Positions 16,616 through 24,716 of a DNA stretch of 64,000 nucleotides are shown piece after piece. Origin of the DNA: Clostridia bacterium. Lineage in GTDB: Bacteria; Bacillota; Clostridia; Oscillospirales; CAG-272. The notes beneath the pieces are model-generated. The model searched no databases. It was not told the DNA's origin and was given only the letters and a program-made list of their open reading frames with translations. The translations under genes were made by a program, and so were the position numbers. Numbering within the stretch: the first letter of the stretch is position 1; each line of letters opens with the position of its first letter. The stretch covers positions 1-64,000 of the forward strand of contig JAFTZH010000035.1 in the NCBI GenBank assembly GCA_017464565.1, given 5' to 3'.

Positions 16616-17902
16616 TTATTCGTGATTTCTTATCTCGTTTACGTATTCCTCCATATTGATGACAGTTCCCTCGACTCTCGACTTTTCTGCCGCGAACGCG
16701 ACGAGGTGGTTTTCGATAGAGGTGGTAACGTCGGATATGGATTTACCCGTATATTTATCGAGAAGAAGCTCGCAGAAGGCCTTGATTATTCCCTGGTCTC
16801 CCCCGCCGTGTCCGCCCTTTATGGTCTCGTCCTTAACGGCGTTCATAATGGATATCTTCTCTTCTTTTCTGGTGGCGAAATCAAACAGCGTAATGTGGTC
16901 GTCCGACATCTCCGCATTAATCTCACCCTTCGTACCCATAATACGAATCTTTCTTCCGCCCTTGTTAAAGGCGCTCATCGTAAAGGATACGGTAATTCCG
17001 CTTTCATATTCGAGATTGACTACCTGATGGTCAACGACGTTGTTGGGGCAATCAAATACGCATCTGCCGTAATCGGTTTTGGTAATAGCCTTTAGTATAT
17101 CGTCGTCGGTAGGCTTGTGCTTTCTCGTAGCCGTCGAAACGAATGGCGGGAAATTTCTGTCTTTATATATTTTGAGCGCGCTGTAAGGACAGCTGTCGTT
17201 TTCGGGACAGCCCTGATAGCAAAACTCGGGCGCGCCCGCGGGTTTGTTTTCCTTCACGAAATATGTCAGCGAACCGAAGCTTTGAAGGCGCGTGCATCTT
17301 TCACCGATAAGCCACTGAATGATATCGAGGTCGTGGCAGGATTTCGCAAGTATCATAGGAGAGCTGGTAGAACTGTCTCTCCAGTTTCCTCTGACGTAAC
17401 TGTGGCTCTGATGAACGTTTCCGACACACTCGATATGAATGATATTCATTATGCGTCCTATTTTTCCGCTGTCTATAATGTCTTTAAGGAGACGGAAGAA
17501 AGGCGTATAACGGAGAACGTGGCACACGACCACTCTGACTCCCTTTTCGTTTGCGTAATCCGCAATTTTCAAGCACTCCTCGGGAGTTACCGAGGCGGGC
17601 TTTTCAAGCAGAAGCTCGTAGCCCATAGAGATAGCCTTCATAGCGGGTTCAAAGTGTCCTCTGTCCTGCGTCGCGATTATAGCGGCGTCGGCGAACTTCG
17701 GCACCGAGAGTATCTCCTCCCAAGTGTTGAAAACGCGTTCTTCGGGAATAGAAAACTTATCCTTAATGTAATTTCTTCTGACGGGATCGGGATCGGCAAC
17801 ACCTACCACGTCCATCATCTCGGGGCAGGTCTCTGCCCCGAGATCAAGATAAGTAGTACCTCTGTCGCCTGCTCCTATCAGGATCAGCTTTACTTTTTTC
17901 AT
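16616..17902 (-). CDS. Gfo/Idh/MocA-family NAD(P)-dependent oxidoreductase
   Basis: 428 residues. Rossmann nucleotide-binding GAGDRG (residues 9-14), the family EKP motif (LLEKPASVTPEE near 95-106), and a C-terminal substrate domain with SCHDLDIIQWL. A cysteine-rich insert (CYQGCPENDSCPYS near 226-239, with CVFDCPNNVVDHQ near 280) could bind metal and is typical of one subfamily. The family oxidises or reduces hydroxyl groups of sugars, inositols and derivatives; the substrate here is unknown. It is the last gene of operon B, 22 nt after the anchored surface protein, and is probably the cytoplasmic step for the sugar taken up by that operon. Only a weak AAGG precedes the ATG. Confidence 0.9.
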   Translation of the reverse strand: MKKVKLILIGAGDRGTTYLDLGAETCPEMMDVVGVADPDPVRRNYIKDKFSIPEERVFNTWEEILSVPKFADAAIIATQDRGHFEPAMKAISMGYELLLEKPASVTPEECLKIADYANEKGVRVVVCHVLRYTPFFRLLKDIIDSGKIGRIMNIIHIECVGNVHQSHSYVRGNWRDSSTSSPMILAKSCHDLDIIQWLIGERCTRLQSFGSLTYFVKENKPAGAPEFCYQGCPENDSCPYSALKIYKDRNFPPFVSTATRKHKPTDDDILKAITKTDYGRCVFDCPNNVVDHQVVNLEYESGITVSFTMSAFNKGGRKIRIMGTKGEINAEMSDDHITLFDFATRKEEKISIMNAVKDETIKGGHGGGDQGIIKAFCELLLDKYTGKSISDVTTSIENHLVAFAAEKSRVEGTVINMEEYVNEIRNHE

Positions 17903-17924
17903 AATACACTATTGCCTTTGCTGA

Positions 17925-19730
17925 TTATTGTTCCTTTTTCTTTTTTGCAACTCCGAAAGCAAGCGCGGAGGATGCCACAGCGCCTATTACGAGAACGGTA
18001 CCCGTAACCGAGCTTCCGCAGCCCTTCTTCTCTTCTTCAGCCGCAGTGGTCGCAGCCGCCGTAGTAGAAGCAGTGGTAGCGGCGGTAGTGGTAGCCGCGG
18101 TGGTAGTTGCCTCAGTGGTCGTCGAAGAGGATGCGTTCGTGTCTATTGCGTCGGCAGATACGTTCTGAACGAGAGCGCCTGCCTCTGCGGGCCATACGAG
18201 AGACTCGTAAGAAGCGAGGTCATCGGTTGCCACGATCTGAATGGAAGCTACCTCGATAGAAGAAGCGTATCCAAACATAATACCCATATATCTGTCGGCG
18301 GTCGCGAGAGTATTCGCGGTCTTTGAAAGAATAGCCGAATTATCTCCGCACTCAAACTTGAGCGAACAGCAGTAACGCTCGAGAGCCGAATAGGTCATAG
18401 TAACCCACTCGCCCGACTGATAATCGGTAACTATCTTAGCCCAAGCGGTTTCGTCAAGAGCGGTTGCGTTATCAACGGTACCATTGTAACGAACGCAGGT
18501 ATTCTTCGTGGTAGTAACCGTTCCCTTTTCGTCGTTCATCTCCGCGGACTGAACGAACGCGAGATAGCTTGAGCTATCGCTCGTAAAGCGGAACTTAATC
18601 TTAACCTCATAGTTCTGAATGTTCTTCGGGACAGCGTTTGCGGTAAAGAGCATATAAGCTCCGCCTCCGCTCGTTACCTTAAGAACTCCATTTTCAACGA
18701 CGTACTGCGAGGGAGTGGAGTTGTTGGTAAGGAAGTAACCCGTAGAATCAATATCGGTAACCTTGGAGAAATCCATATTGTGAAGGACGTAGCCTGCCTT
18801 GTACTTGGTATCAACGCTGTCGGTGTATTCAAGCGTCTTCTCCGCGGGCATTACACGGTTGGATATTTCAGCATCTGAAACGTAAGCTCCGTAAGTTACT
18901 TCAACCTTTTTGATAAGCGCGCTGGATTCTATGGTCTTGGTATTGGTTCTGATGAACATACCGAAGTAACCGCCGTCGGTTTCAAGTCCCGTCGTGTGCG
19001 TATAAACGACCTCTGCGTCTGCCGTGCTTACGACTACCTTTTTACAAACGTTGTTTTCAACTACGAACGTATACTTTCCAAGCGAGCCCTTCTCACCGTC
19101 GGTCGTACCCTTGAGAGCACTGTACATATCAGTCTCACTGCCCGATTCAACCGTCCAGCCCGTATTTAGCACGAGCTTATTCTGGGTATTTGAGTCAAAG
19201 CGGAAGTTTACTCCGTCAGGGCAAGAATTTGCGGTGTTTGCTTCTATACTCGTAAGAGTAGCGTCGCCATCCTCAAAATTAGAGGTTGCGGTATCACCGT
19301 ACAGCCAACCGAAATAGAGATAATCCGAAATGCTGGAGGACATCGAAATGCTTATACAGTAGTTGCTCTGATTTTTATAAGCGTCGGTCGTAAGAACGAT
19401 ACCGGCGTAGTAGCGGTATACTGCGGAGATATCAAGACCTTCACTCGTAAGGTTGTAATAAAGGTCGCCTTCTCCGGGTGCTTTGGGAAGTCCCGTGCTG
19501 GTATCAAGATCTCTTGAGAAACGGTACCAGATAGGCATATATCCGGTATAGGTGTTAAGAAGAATGTCAAACTTTTTAGCCTCGGTGTACTCGTTCTGCG
19601 TGTATAACTCGGTAAAGTCAACGCTCTCAAGAACGTCTCCGTTCTCGTAGGTAAGAGCGTTTACGGCAATTGCCGAGAACGCCGTGAGAACGAACACGAG
19701 GGCGAGAAGCATAGATAATAATTTTTTCAT
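17925..19730 (-). CDS. Secreted surface protein with two beta-sandwich domains and Gly-Cys-Gly C-terminal anchor
   Basis: 601 residues. Signal peptide (1-25), domain 1 (about 33-290), domain 2 (about 310-510), a Thr/Ala linker (about 540-565), then EEEKKGCGSSV, a hydrophobic helix and KKKKEQ. Domain 1 is clearly homologous to the repeats of the upstream protein 19928-22543: both have an AVYRYYAG / AYRYTQG strand, FGW, and KVVVS...YTHTTGL...GGYFGMF. The C-terminal anchor matches that of 7285-8664 in motif and spacing despite unrelated helix residues. Fold and carbohydrate binding are inferred; no catalytic motif is seen. GAGG precedes the ATG. Third gene of cassette B. Confidence 0.8.
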   Translation of the reverse strand: MKKLLSMLLALVFVLTAFSAIAVNALTYENGDVLESVDFTELYTQNEYTEAKKFDILLNTYTGYMPIWYRFSRDLDTSTGLPKAPGEGDLYYNLTSEGLDISAVYRYYAGIVLTTDAYKNQSNYCISISMSSSISDYLYFGWLYGDTATSNFEDGDATLTSIEANTANSCPDGVNFRFDSNTQNKLVLNTGWTVESGSETDMYSALKGTTDGEKGSLGKYTFVVENNVCKKVVVSTADAEVVYTHTTGLETDGGYFGMFIRTNTKTIESSALIKKVEVTYGAYVSDAEISNRVMPAEKTLEYTDSVDTKYKAGYVLHNMDFSKVTDIDSTGYFLTNNSTPSQYVVENGVLKVTSGGGAYMLFTANAVPKNIQNYEVKIKFRFTSDSSSYLAFVQSAEMNDEKGTVTTTKNTCVRYNGTVDNATALDETAWAKIVTDYQSGEWVTMTYSALERYCCSLKFECGDNSAILSKTANTLATADRYMGIMFGYASSIEVASIQIVATDDLASYESLVWPAEAGALVQNVSADAIDTNASSSTTTEATTTAATTTAATTASTTAAATTAAEEEKKGCGSSVTGTVLVIGAVASSALAFGVAKKKKEQ

Positions 19731-19764
19731 AATAAATTACCTCTTTTTTAAATAAGGGGGTGGA

Positions 19765-19905
19765 TTACCATCTCATTCCGCTGTTTGCCGAAACATTAGA
19801 ATCGTCGTATTCGACAGAAGCAAGCTCAAGAGACGCGAGAAGCACGTCGCTCGATGAAAAACTGATTTTTTCAAGCTCGGGAGCAATATATTTAATCTTT
19901 TTCAT
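19765..19905 (-). CDS. Short two-block peptide B (YxxPE leader-like, C-terminal Trp)
   Basis: A 46-residue ORF, start ATG at 19905 with AAAGGAG about 9 nt upstream, in the 22-nt gap after the large secreted gene; stop TAA at 19765. Residues 6-25 fit the same 20-position block as peptide A (Y-x2-P-E-x-E-x3-F-x3-D-[IV]-[IL]-x-A-S). Residues 31-46 fit the same C-terminal block (E-Y-D-D-x3-S-x-N-x4-W). Only five residues separate the blocks, against 20 in peptide A. Both peptides begin MKK and end in Trp. The size would miss many gene-calling cut-offs. Function unknown; a precursor peptide, a sorting tag or a small partner of the flanking surface proteins are all open. Confidence 0.78.
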   Translation of the reverse strand: MKKIKYIAPELEKISFSSSDVLLASLELASVEYDDSNVSANSGMRW

Positions 19906-19927
19906 TTTTAATTTCTCCTTTACTCAA

Positions 19928-22543
19928 TTAATAGGGTATGTAGAGCGTCGAGAAGAGTACGAGGTGGTCGGAGTTGTGCGTGGTAGAGGTTCCGTCCGTA
20001 AGTGCCAGAGTTCCGTAAACTTCTCTCGTGCTGAACTCAACGTCAGACGACATAATCATATTGTCAAATGCTCCGCCCGAGCAGGTCTGAATATATCTGC
20101 CCGTGTAAATAAGGAGAGATACGCTCTCGTCAAAGCAAGCTTCCATAGCGGCGTACTGATGATTGTTATAATCACCGAGGAGCACGAAGCTTGTATTTGA
20201 ACGCTTGGATATCATATTATCGTATATAGAGGAAAGCTGTGTCTCATAGCTGTTGCTCTCGGTGTGAGTAACGTAGAAATCAACGAGACTTCCGTCTATA
20301 TTAATAACCGCGTGGAGCGCGCATCTGTTCTCAACGTCACCGCTGGTATTGGGAATCGCAACGGTCTCGGTCGAGGTAATGGGATATTTGGAGATAATAG
20401 CGTTACCGAAGGTACCGCCGTCATACTCTCTTCCCGAAGCAAAATAGTAATAATCGTATCCGAGCTTGTCGGCAATAAGCTTAACGGTATCCTGATTGCC
20501 GTTTCTGCCCGTATTCACGTCAACCTCCTGAAGACCGACTATCTCGGCACCCGTCGCCTTGATATCAGCGGCTATGTAGGAGTAATCGTAAGCGTTGGCA
20601 CCCGTCGAATCACCGTAGGTGTAACCGCCCGTAAGCATACCCGACTTTATATTGTAAGTAGCAACCTTAACGCTGTTCTCCGCCTCGAAGGTGTAGGAGG
20701 TGAAGGATATCTTCTTACCCGTCGTATCTATAACGAAGGGTGTAACGGTAAACTCTACGTCGGTTCCCGCGGGAATGTCAAAGAGCGTATCGCAGTAGAA
20801 GTATTCGCCGTTGAAATCAGCGGGGGTGTAGCTTACCGAGGAAGCGTCGGTATAGCCCTTGATAGAGCTGTATACGTACTTGGAAGTATTGCTGAAGTTC
20901 TTGCTGGACGCGCCGCCGTCAATGCTTGCGACAACGTCATAACCCATAGCGTCGTAATTATCAATGTCGTTTATTACGGAAATGAAGCGGATTCCGTAAG
21001 TAGATGTGGTAGAAAGTGTCTTCTGATGTCCTACCATTTTAACGTTGTTGTCGATGACGCTTATCGACTTGATAATCATTGCATTAGTACTTGCTTTAGC
21101 AGTTACTACTCTGTTATACATACCGAAGTTACCTGCGGATGCATCAAGACCTGTAGCGTGGGTGTACTTAACAGTAACACCACCACAGCTTACAACCACC
21201 TCGGAACACTTGTTATCAACAACTCTGAATTCCATGGTGGTCTCACCAGGGAGAGTTACGTTGTCAACAACGAGGTCCATATTAGCGCGAAGCTGTACTG
21301 CATCTCCGCTCGCAATAGTCCAACCGTCTATAGTAAGAGCGGAATCAACCACCTTAAAGAATGTCTTGGGGTGAGAATTTTCAAACAAAGTGCTTCCTGT
21401 TGCATAGAAGCTATCATCTGCAGGCAATCCCCAACCAAAGTATATTACGTTTGTATAATCATTGTCGAGATATGCTCTCATATCGACCTTGATAGCGTAA
21501 TCGGAATGCTTTGTAAGATCGTAGTTGCTCGTAGAAAGACGTACACCTTGTGTATATCTGTAGGCAGACTTAACAAGGAGACCTTCATCTGTGTATCCTG
21601 CGGTAGCAAAGTTAGTGTTATCTGTACCTGTTGCAAACTGGAAATCAATAGTGGTAGCACCGGGAGCTTTAGCGGCAACTGCCTGTGCATACTTTGCCTT
21701 GAAATCAACAGAGCCAACAGTAGTACCCGAAGAATTCTTAACAGTAATAGAAGAAACCTTCATATAAGGGCAATCTGCTAAGTTTGTCGAGTGTGCAAAA
21801 ATGTAAAATTCTCCGCTTGAAGCGTCAAAGGAAAGAATATTAGCATTCGCGTTAAACACCTGTGTCGTGCTACCGCTAGTAACTGTTACCGTGCTCAAAT
21901 AGTTATTAGCAACAGCAAACGAGAAGGTTGAATCCTGCTTAGCCTCGTTTGCAGTATCCATCGCTGTATAAAGCGCAATTCTGTTATCAGGAGAATACGA
22001 AGTATTGTTAAGATGGAATCTCGCATTTCCAGGCGTGCGGAAGTTGGTCCAGTAGTAAGCCAAACCGTTTGTATCGTTTTGAGTTCCCGTAATGGTTTTA
22101 TCTTCAGGATTTTGTCCCCAGCCAAACCAAATGTACGAAGTGCTACGAGCAAAGTCCTTACGACACGAGATTATATCTGCCTGCATGCTGATCTCAACGG
22201 TATAACTAGAAAGTTCCGAAAGATCAACAAAATCTCCCGCTTTGATAGCAAATCCCGAAAAATGTCGATATGCGGGTGCCATCACAAGTCCGTCAGCCGT
22301 AAGTGCGTGTACCTGAGGCTGAGTCCAGTCGGAAGAACTGTTTACATTTGACCACTGGTAGTCGATAGGTGTAACGCCGAGGTCTACCGCAGATGCTGTC
22401 TTGGTAAGATCCGCTGTGTAGAGAACGTTATTACCCTCCGACGTGTATTCAGCAGCCGTCGTTTGTTCTGCGCTGACGGGCATTATGACGAGACACGACA
22501 TAATCATCAGCGCGCTGAAAATGATTGATAAAATCTTTTTCAT
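19928..22543 (-). CDS. Secreted multidomain protein with C-terminal endonuclease/exonuclease/phosphatase domain
   Basis: About 871 residues. Signal peptide (1-26), two beta-sandwich repeats (about 38-275 and 285-505; both with AYR(H/Y) and FGWG strands), a beta domain (about 515-630; GIRFISVIND, FDIPAGTDVEFTV) shared with 9007-11025, and an EEP-fold domain (about 635-871). The EEP active-site set is complete: TYNIKSG, LQEVD, YVTHTE, LGDYNN and HNSDH. EEP enzymes hydrolyse phosphodiesters or phosphomonoesters in DNA, phospholipids or sugar phosphates using Mg2+. Closest EEP relatives are the three tandem proteins at 27446-30276 (shared RNGNQDT loop). The start is set at 22543 because AAAGGA lies 8 nt upstream; an ATG at 22561 has no ribosome binding site. 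First gene of cassette B. Confidence 0.85.
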   Translation of the reverse strand: MKKILSIIFSALMIMSCLVIMPVSAEQTTAAEYTSEGNNVLYTADLTKTASAVDLGVTPIDYQWSNVNSSSDWTQPQVHALTADGLVMAPAYRHFSGFAIKAGDFVDLSELSSYTVEISMQADIISCRKDFARSTSYIWFGWGQNPEDKTITGTQNDTNGLAYYWTNFRTPGNARFHLNNTSYSPDNRIALYTAMDTANEAKQDSTFSFAVANNYLSTVTVTSGSTTQVFNANANILSFDASSGEFYIFAHSTNLADCPYMKVSSITVKNSSGTTVGSVDFKAKYAQAVAAKAPGATTIDFQFATGTDNTNFATAGYTDEGLLVKSAYRYTQGVRLSTSNYDLTKHSDYAIKVDMRAYLDNDYTNVIYFGWGLPADDSFYATGSTLFENSHPKTFFKVVDSALTIDGWTIASGDAVQLRANMDLVVDNVTLPGETTMEFRVVDNKCSEVVVSCGGVTVKYTHATGLDASAGNFGMYNRVVTAKASTNAMIIKSISVIDNNVKMVGHQKTLSTTSTYGIRFISVINDIDNYDAMGYDVVASIDGGASSKNFSNTSKYVYSSIKGYTDASSVSYTPADFNGEYFYCDTLFDIPAGTDVEFTVTPFVIDTTGKKISFTSYTFEAENSVKVATYNIKSGMLTGGYTYGDSTGANAYDYSYIAADIKATGAEIVGLQEVDVNTGRNGNQDTVKLIADKLGYDYYYFASGREYDGGTFGNAIISKYPITSTETVAIPNTSGDVENRCALHAVINIDGSLVDFYVTHTESNSYETQLSSIYDNMISKRSNTSFVLLGDYNNHQYAAMEACFDESVSLLIYTGRYIQTCSGGAFDNMIMSSDVEFSTREVYGTLALTDGTSTTHNSDHLVLFSTLYIPY

Positions 22544-22586
22544 TGTGTTTTTTCCTTTCATAATTTTTTATTAAGGTCAACTTTAT

Positions 22587-24716
22587 TTATGAAAATGTCC
22601 TTGCGTACTGCGGTTTGCTTCCGACCGCGTGCGGTAAGGGCAAGATCATCACCGAATTGTCCGCCATCATCAGGTTTTCTTTAACACTGTTGACGTCGAA
22701 ATTGTTTGCGGGGTTATTCCAAAGGGTAAAGGAGGGATTTATCACCGTCTCGTAAGGACTCGTCCACAGCGCCGTATCCGCCGCCATAGCCGTATACATA
22801 AGACTGTTTCCTCCGTTATAGCCGTGGTGCGCTACCTGAACGATATCGCATTTCAGAGTTTTCGCGTACATACGGTACATTACGAGAGACATATCGTTAT
22901 GCGCGTCTCCGAGGAAGGTTATCTTCTGCCCGCCTATCGTTACGGTAAAGACTACCGACATTGAGTTTGTAACGAGCATAGTGGAGGGCGCAAGCTCCTC
23001 GTGAGTATAAAGTATATCCACAAGCGCGTCGCCGTACCACGCTTCCATTCCCGCGTGAGCTATCATAGTTTCTGCCGAAGGATATTTGAGAAGCGCGGAC
23101 TTGAAGCTCTTTATTATCGAGGTTATAGTCTCCGTCGTTCCCGACGCCTCGGTATTCTGTCCGTACGTCTCTATGGTAGGCAAATTGAACACTACCTGCT
23201 CAAGCGTAACGTTACTCGCGTAATTTTCGGTAAATCCAAGAAATCCGCCGTAATGGTCGGAGTGCGGGTGTGAGAATATCCACGCTGCGACGATAGGCTT
23301 TACGTCAAGCACGTTCTGCGAGACGAGCTGTTCGTATATCGTCTTATAGTTCTTTTCGTAATTAAGACCGCCGTCGTAAACTATAAAACGTCCGTCAGAC
23401 AGCCTTATGATAAAGGCGCACGCACCGTTTATCTGGGTAAGCTGAGGCGTGGTTACCGCCTCCCCCATATCACTCTCAAGACGAGGAAGCGATGAGTTCT
23501 CTATCGTATCCGCCGATATCACGACGTTTCCGAGATACGCTACGTAATTTACGTGGAGTATATTATATCCGTCGGTATAAGTCGAAAAGATATTGCCGTT
23601 TACCTCTTTTGTATCATACTTTTTAAAGCCGTAATCGTCAAGCGACGCGGCGTATTGCAGATAGGTCTTCTGCGTCTGCGAGGTGAACAGAACGTAATAC
23701 GAGTTCATCTCCGAGAGGGTAACCTGTCTTGGAGAAGCTTCCTTGAATTCGGGGATAAAGCCGTAGCCGTCGGGCGCGTGCATACCGAGCACCGACTCTA
23801 CTATCGAAAGACTTCCCGTCTTTCCCGCCGTCTTTACGACCTCCTCAAGACGCGCGACCCCCGCCGAAATATCTCCCGTAAGCGTAAGGCTCTGCAAGGA
23901 CGCATCGTATTCCATACGATAATTTACGTAGGTCGCCGCGCTCTCCGCGGATATATCTCTGTTAGTATCGCCGATAAGTATCTCGGCTCCGCTTTTTGCC
24001 TTATCGTCGGAAAACACGTTAAGCGTAATTCCCGTCGCGCTCTCTATCGCTGTTTTTATTCTGCCCGCAAGCGCCGCTCCGTCGGTAAGAGACGCGGCGT
24101 AAATTATATCAGGCTTTACCGCAGAGCTTACTATCTCGTACTCCGCGTAAGGCTCGCTCGTATAGTTGAGCTTTCCGTCGCAGGAGAGCTTTCCGTTTTG
24201 ATAGGTACACTGCGAAACGAAGTAATTTACAGCGTCCTCGTAAAGCAGAATATTCGACGCCGCGATAACGACGCTGCCGTTTACCGCCTTGACGGTAAAG
24301 GTATTATCGGCGAGAGAGGCGAGCGCGTCGTTACTCTCGCTTCTTCCCGTGTTTCCGATAAGAATCTTTAGCTTTTCATTATCCTTCGCGAGCGTGCTGA
24401 AAAGCACGGCGGGAGTTCCCTCACTGAGCTCCTTCATCGTCTCGCGCAAGCGTATCGCAAGCTCTCCGAGAGCGTTCTCTTTTACTTGGTTATAGACTAT
24501 CTCGGGAGTACTTCCGTCTCCGTTTATCAGAATATGTCCCTCGGGAATCGTCATAGGCTCTTCTTCCTCCGTTTTTGTCGGCGCGGTCGTACTATCGGGG
24601 AGAGCCGTGGTGGTAACCTCGGGCTCGTCTGTATCAGATTTTCTGCACGAGACGGCACCGAGTGTAAGAACGCCGATGAGAAGTAAAGCGACAAGCTTAA
24701 TTCCTTTAGCTCTCAT
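22587..24716 (-). CDS. Metallo-beta-lactamase-fold lipoprotein with two hydrolase-associated N-terminal domains
   Basis: 709 residues. Lipoprotein signal with lipobox AVSC (about residues 21-24), a Thr/Pro/Glu tether, two copies of an alpha/beta domain (about 55-165 and 190-300; each with an ILIG(N/D)T-R turn), a linker domain (about 320-400), then a metallo-beta-lactamase domain (about 410-690) with HPHSDHYGG, LGDAHND and AHHGYNGG, giving the expected His/Asp metal ligands. The ILIGxTxR domain also occurs in the EEP lipoprotein 28319-29578 and resembles N-terminal domains of some alpha-glucuronidase-type hydrolases. The start is the ATG at 24716, which overlaps the preceding stop as TGATG, implying translational coupling to the binding protein. 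Substrate unknown; phosphodiester or lactone hydrolysis are family options. Confidence 0.87.
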   Translation of the reverse strand: MRAKGIKLVALLLIGVLTLGAVSCRKSDTDEPEVTTTALPDSTTAPTKTEEEEPMTIPEGHILINGDGSTPEIVYNQVKENALGELAIRLRETMKELSEGTPAVLFSTLAKDNEKLKILIGNTGRSESNDALASLADNTFTVKAVNGSVVIAASNILLYEDAVNYFVSQCTYQNGKLSCDGKLNYTSEPYAEYEIVSSAVKPDIIYAASLTDGAALAGRIKTAIESATGITLNVFSDDKAKSGAEILIGDTNRDISAESAATYVNYRMEYDASLQSLTLTGDISAGVARLEEVVKTAGKTGSLSIVESVLGMHAPDGYGFIPEFKEASPRQVTLSEMNSYYVLFTSQTQKTYLQYAASLDDYGFKKYDTKEVNGNIFSTYTDGYNILHVNYVAYLGNVVISADTIENSSLPRLESDMGEAVTTPQLTQINGACAFIIRLSDGRFIVYDGGLNYEKNYKTIYEQLVSQNVLDVKPIVAAWIFSHPHSDHYGGFLGFTENYASNVTLEQVVFNLPTIETYGQNTEASGTTETITSIIKSFKSALLKYPSAETMIAHAGMEAWYGDALVDILYTHEELAPSTMLVTNSMSVVFTVTIGGQKITFLGDAHNDMSLVMYRMYAKTLKCDIVQVAHHGYNGGNSLMYTAMAADTALWTSPYETVINPSFTLWNNPANNFDVNSVKENLMMADNSVMILPLPHAVGSKPQYARTFS

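Noticed and set aside
20264-21781. 505-codon + strand frame opposite the EEP-bearing secreted protein
   Set aside because: Low-complexity translation without domains, no promoter, and wholly antisense to a well-supported gene with a complete EEP active site.
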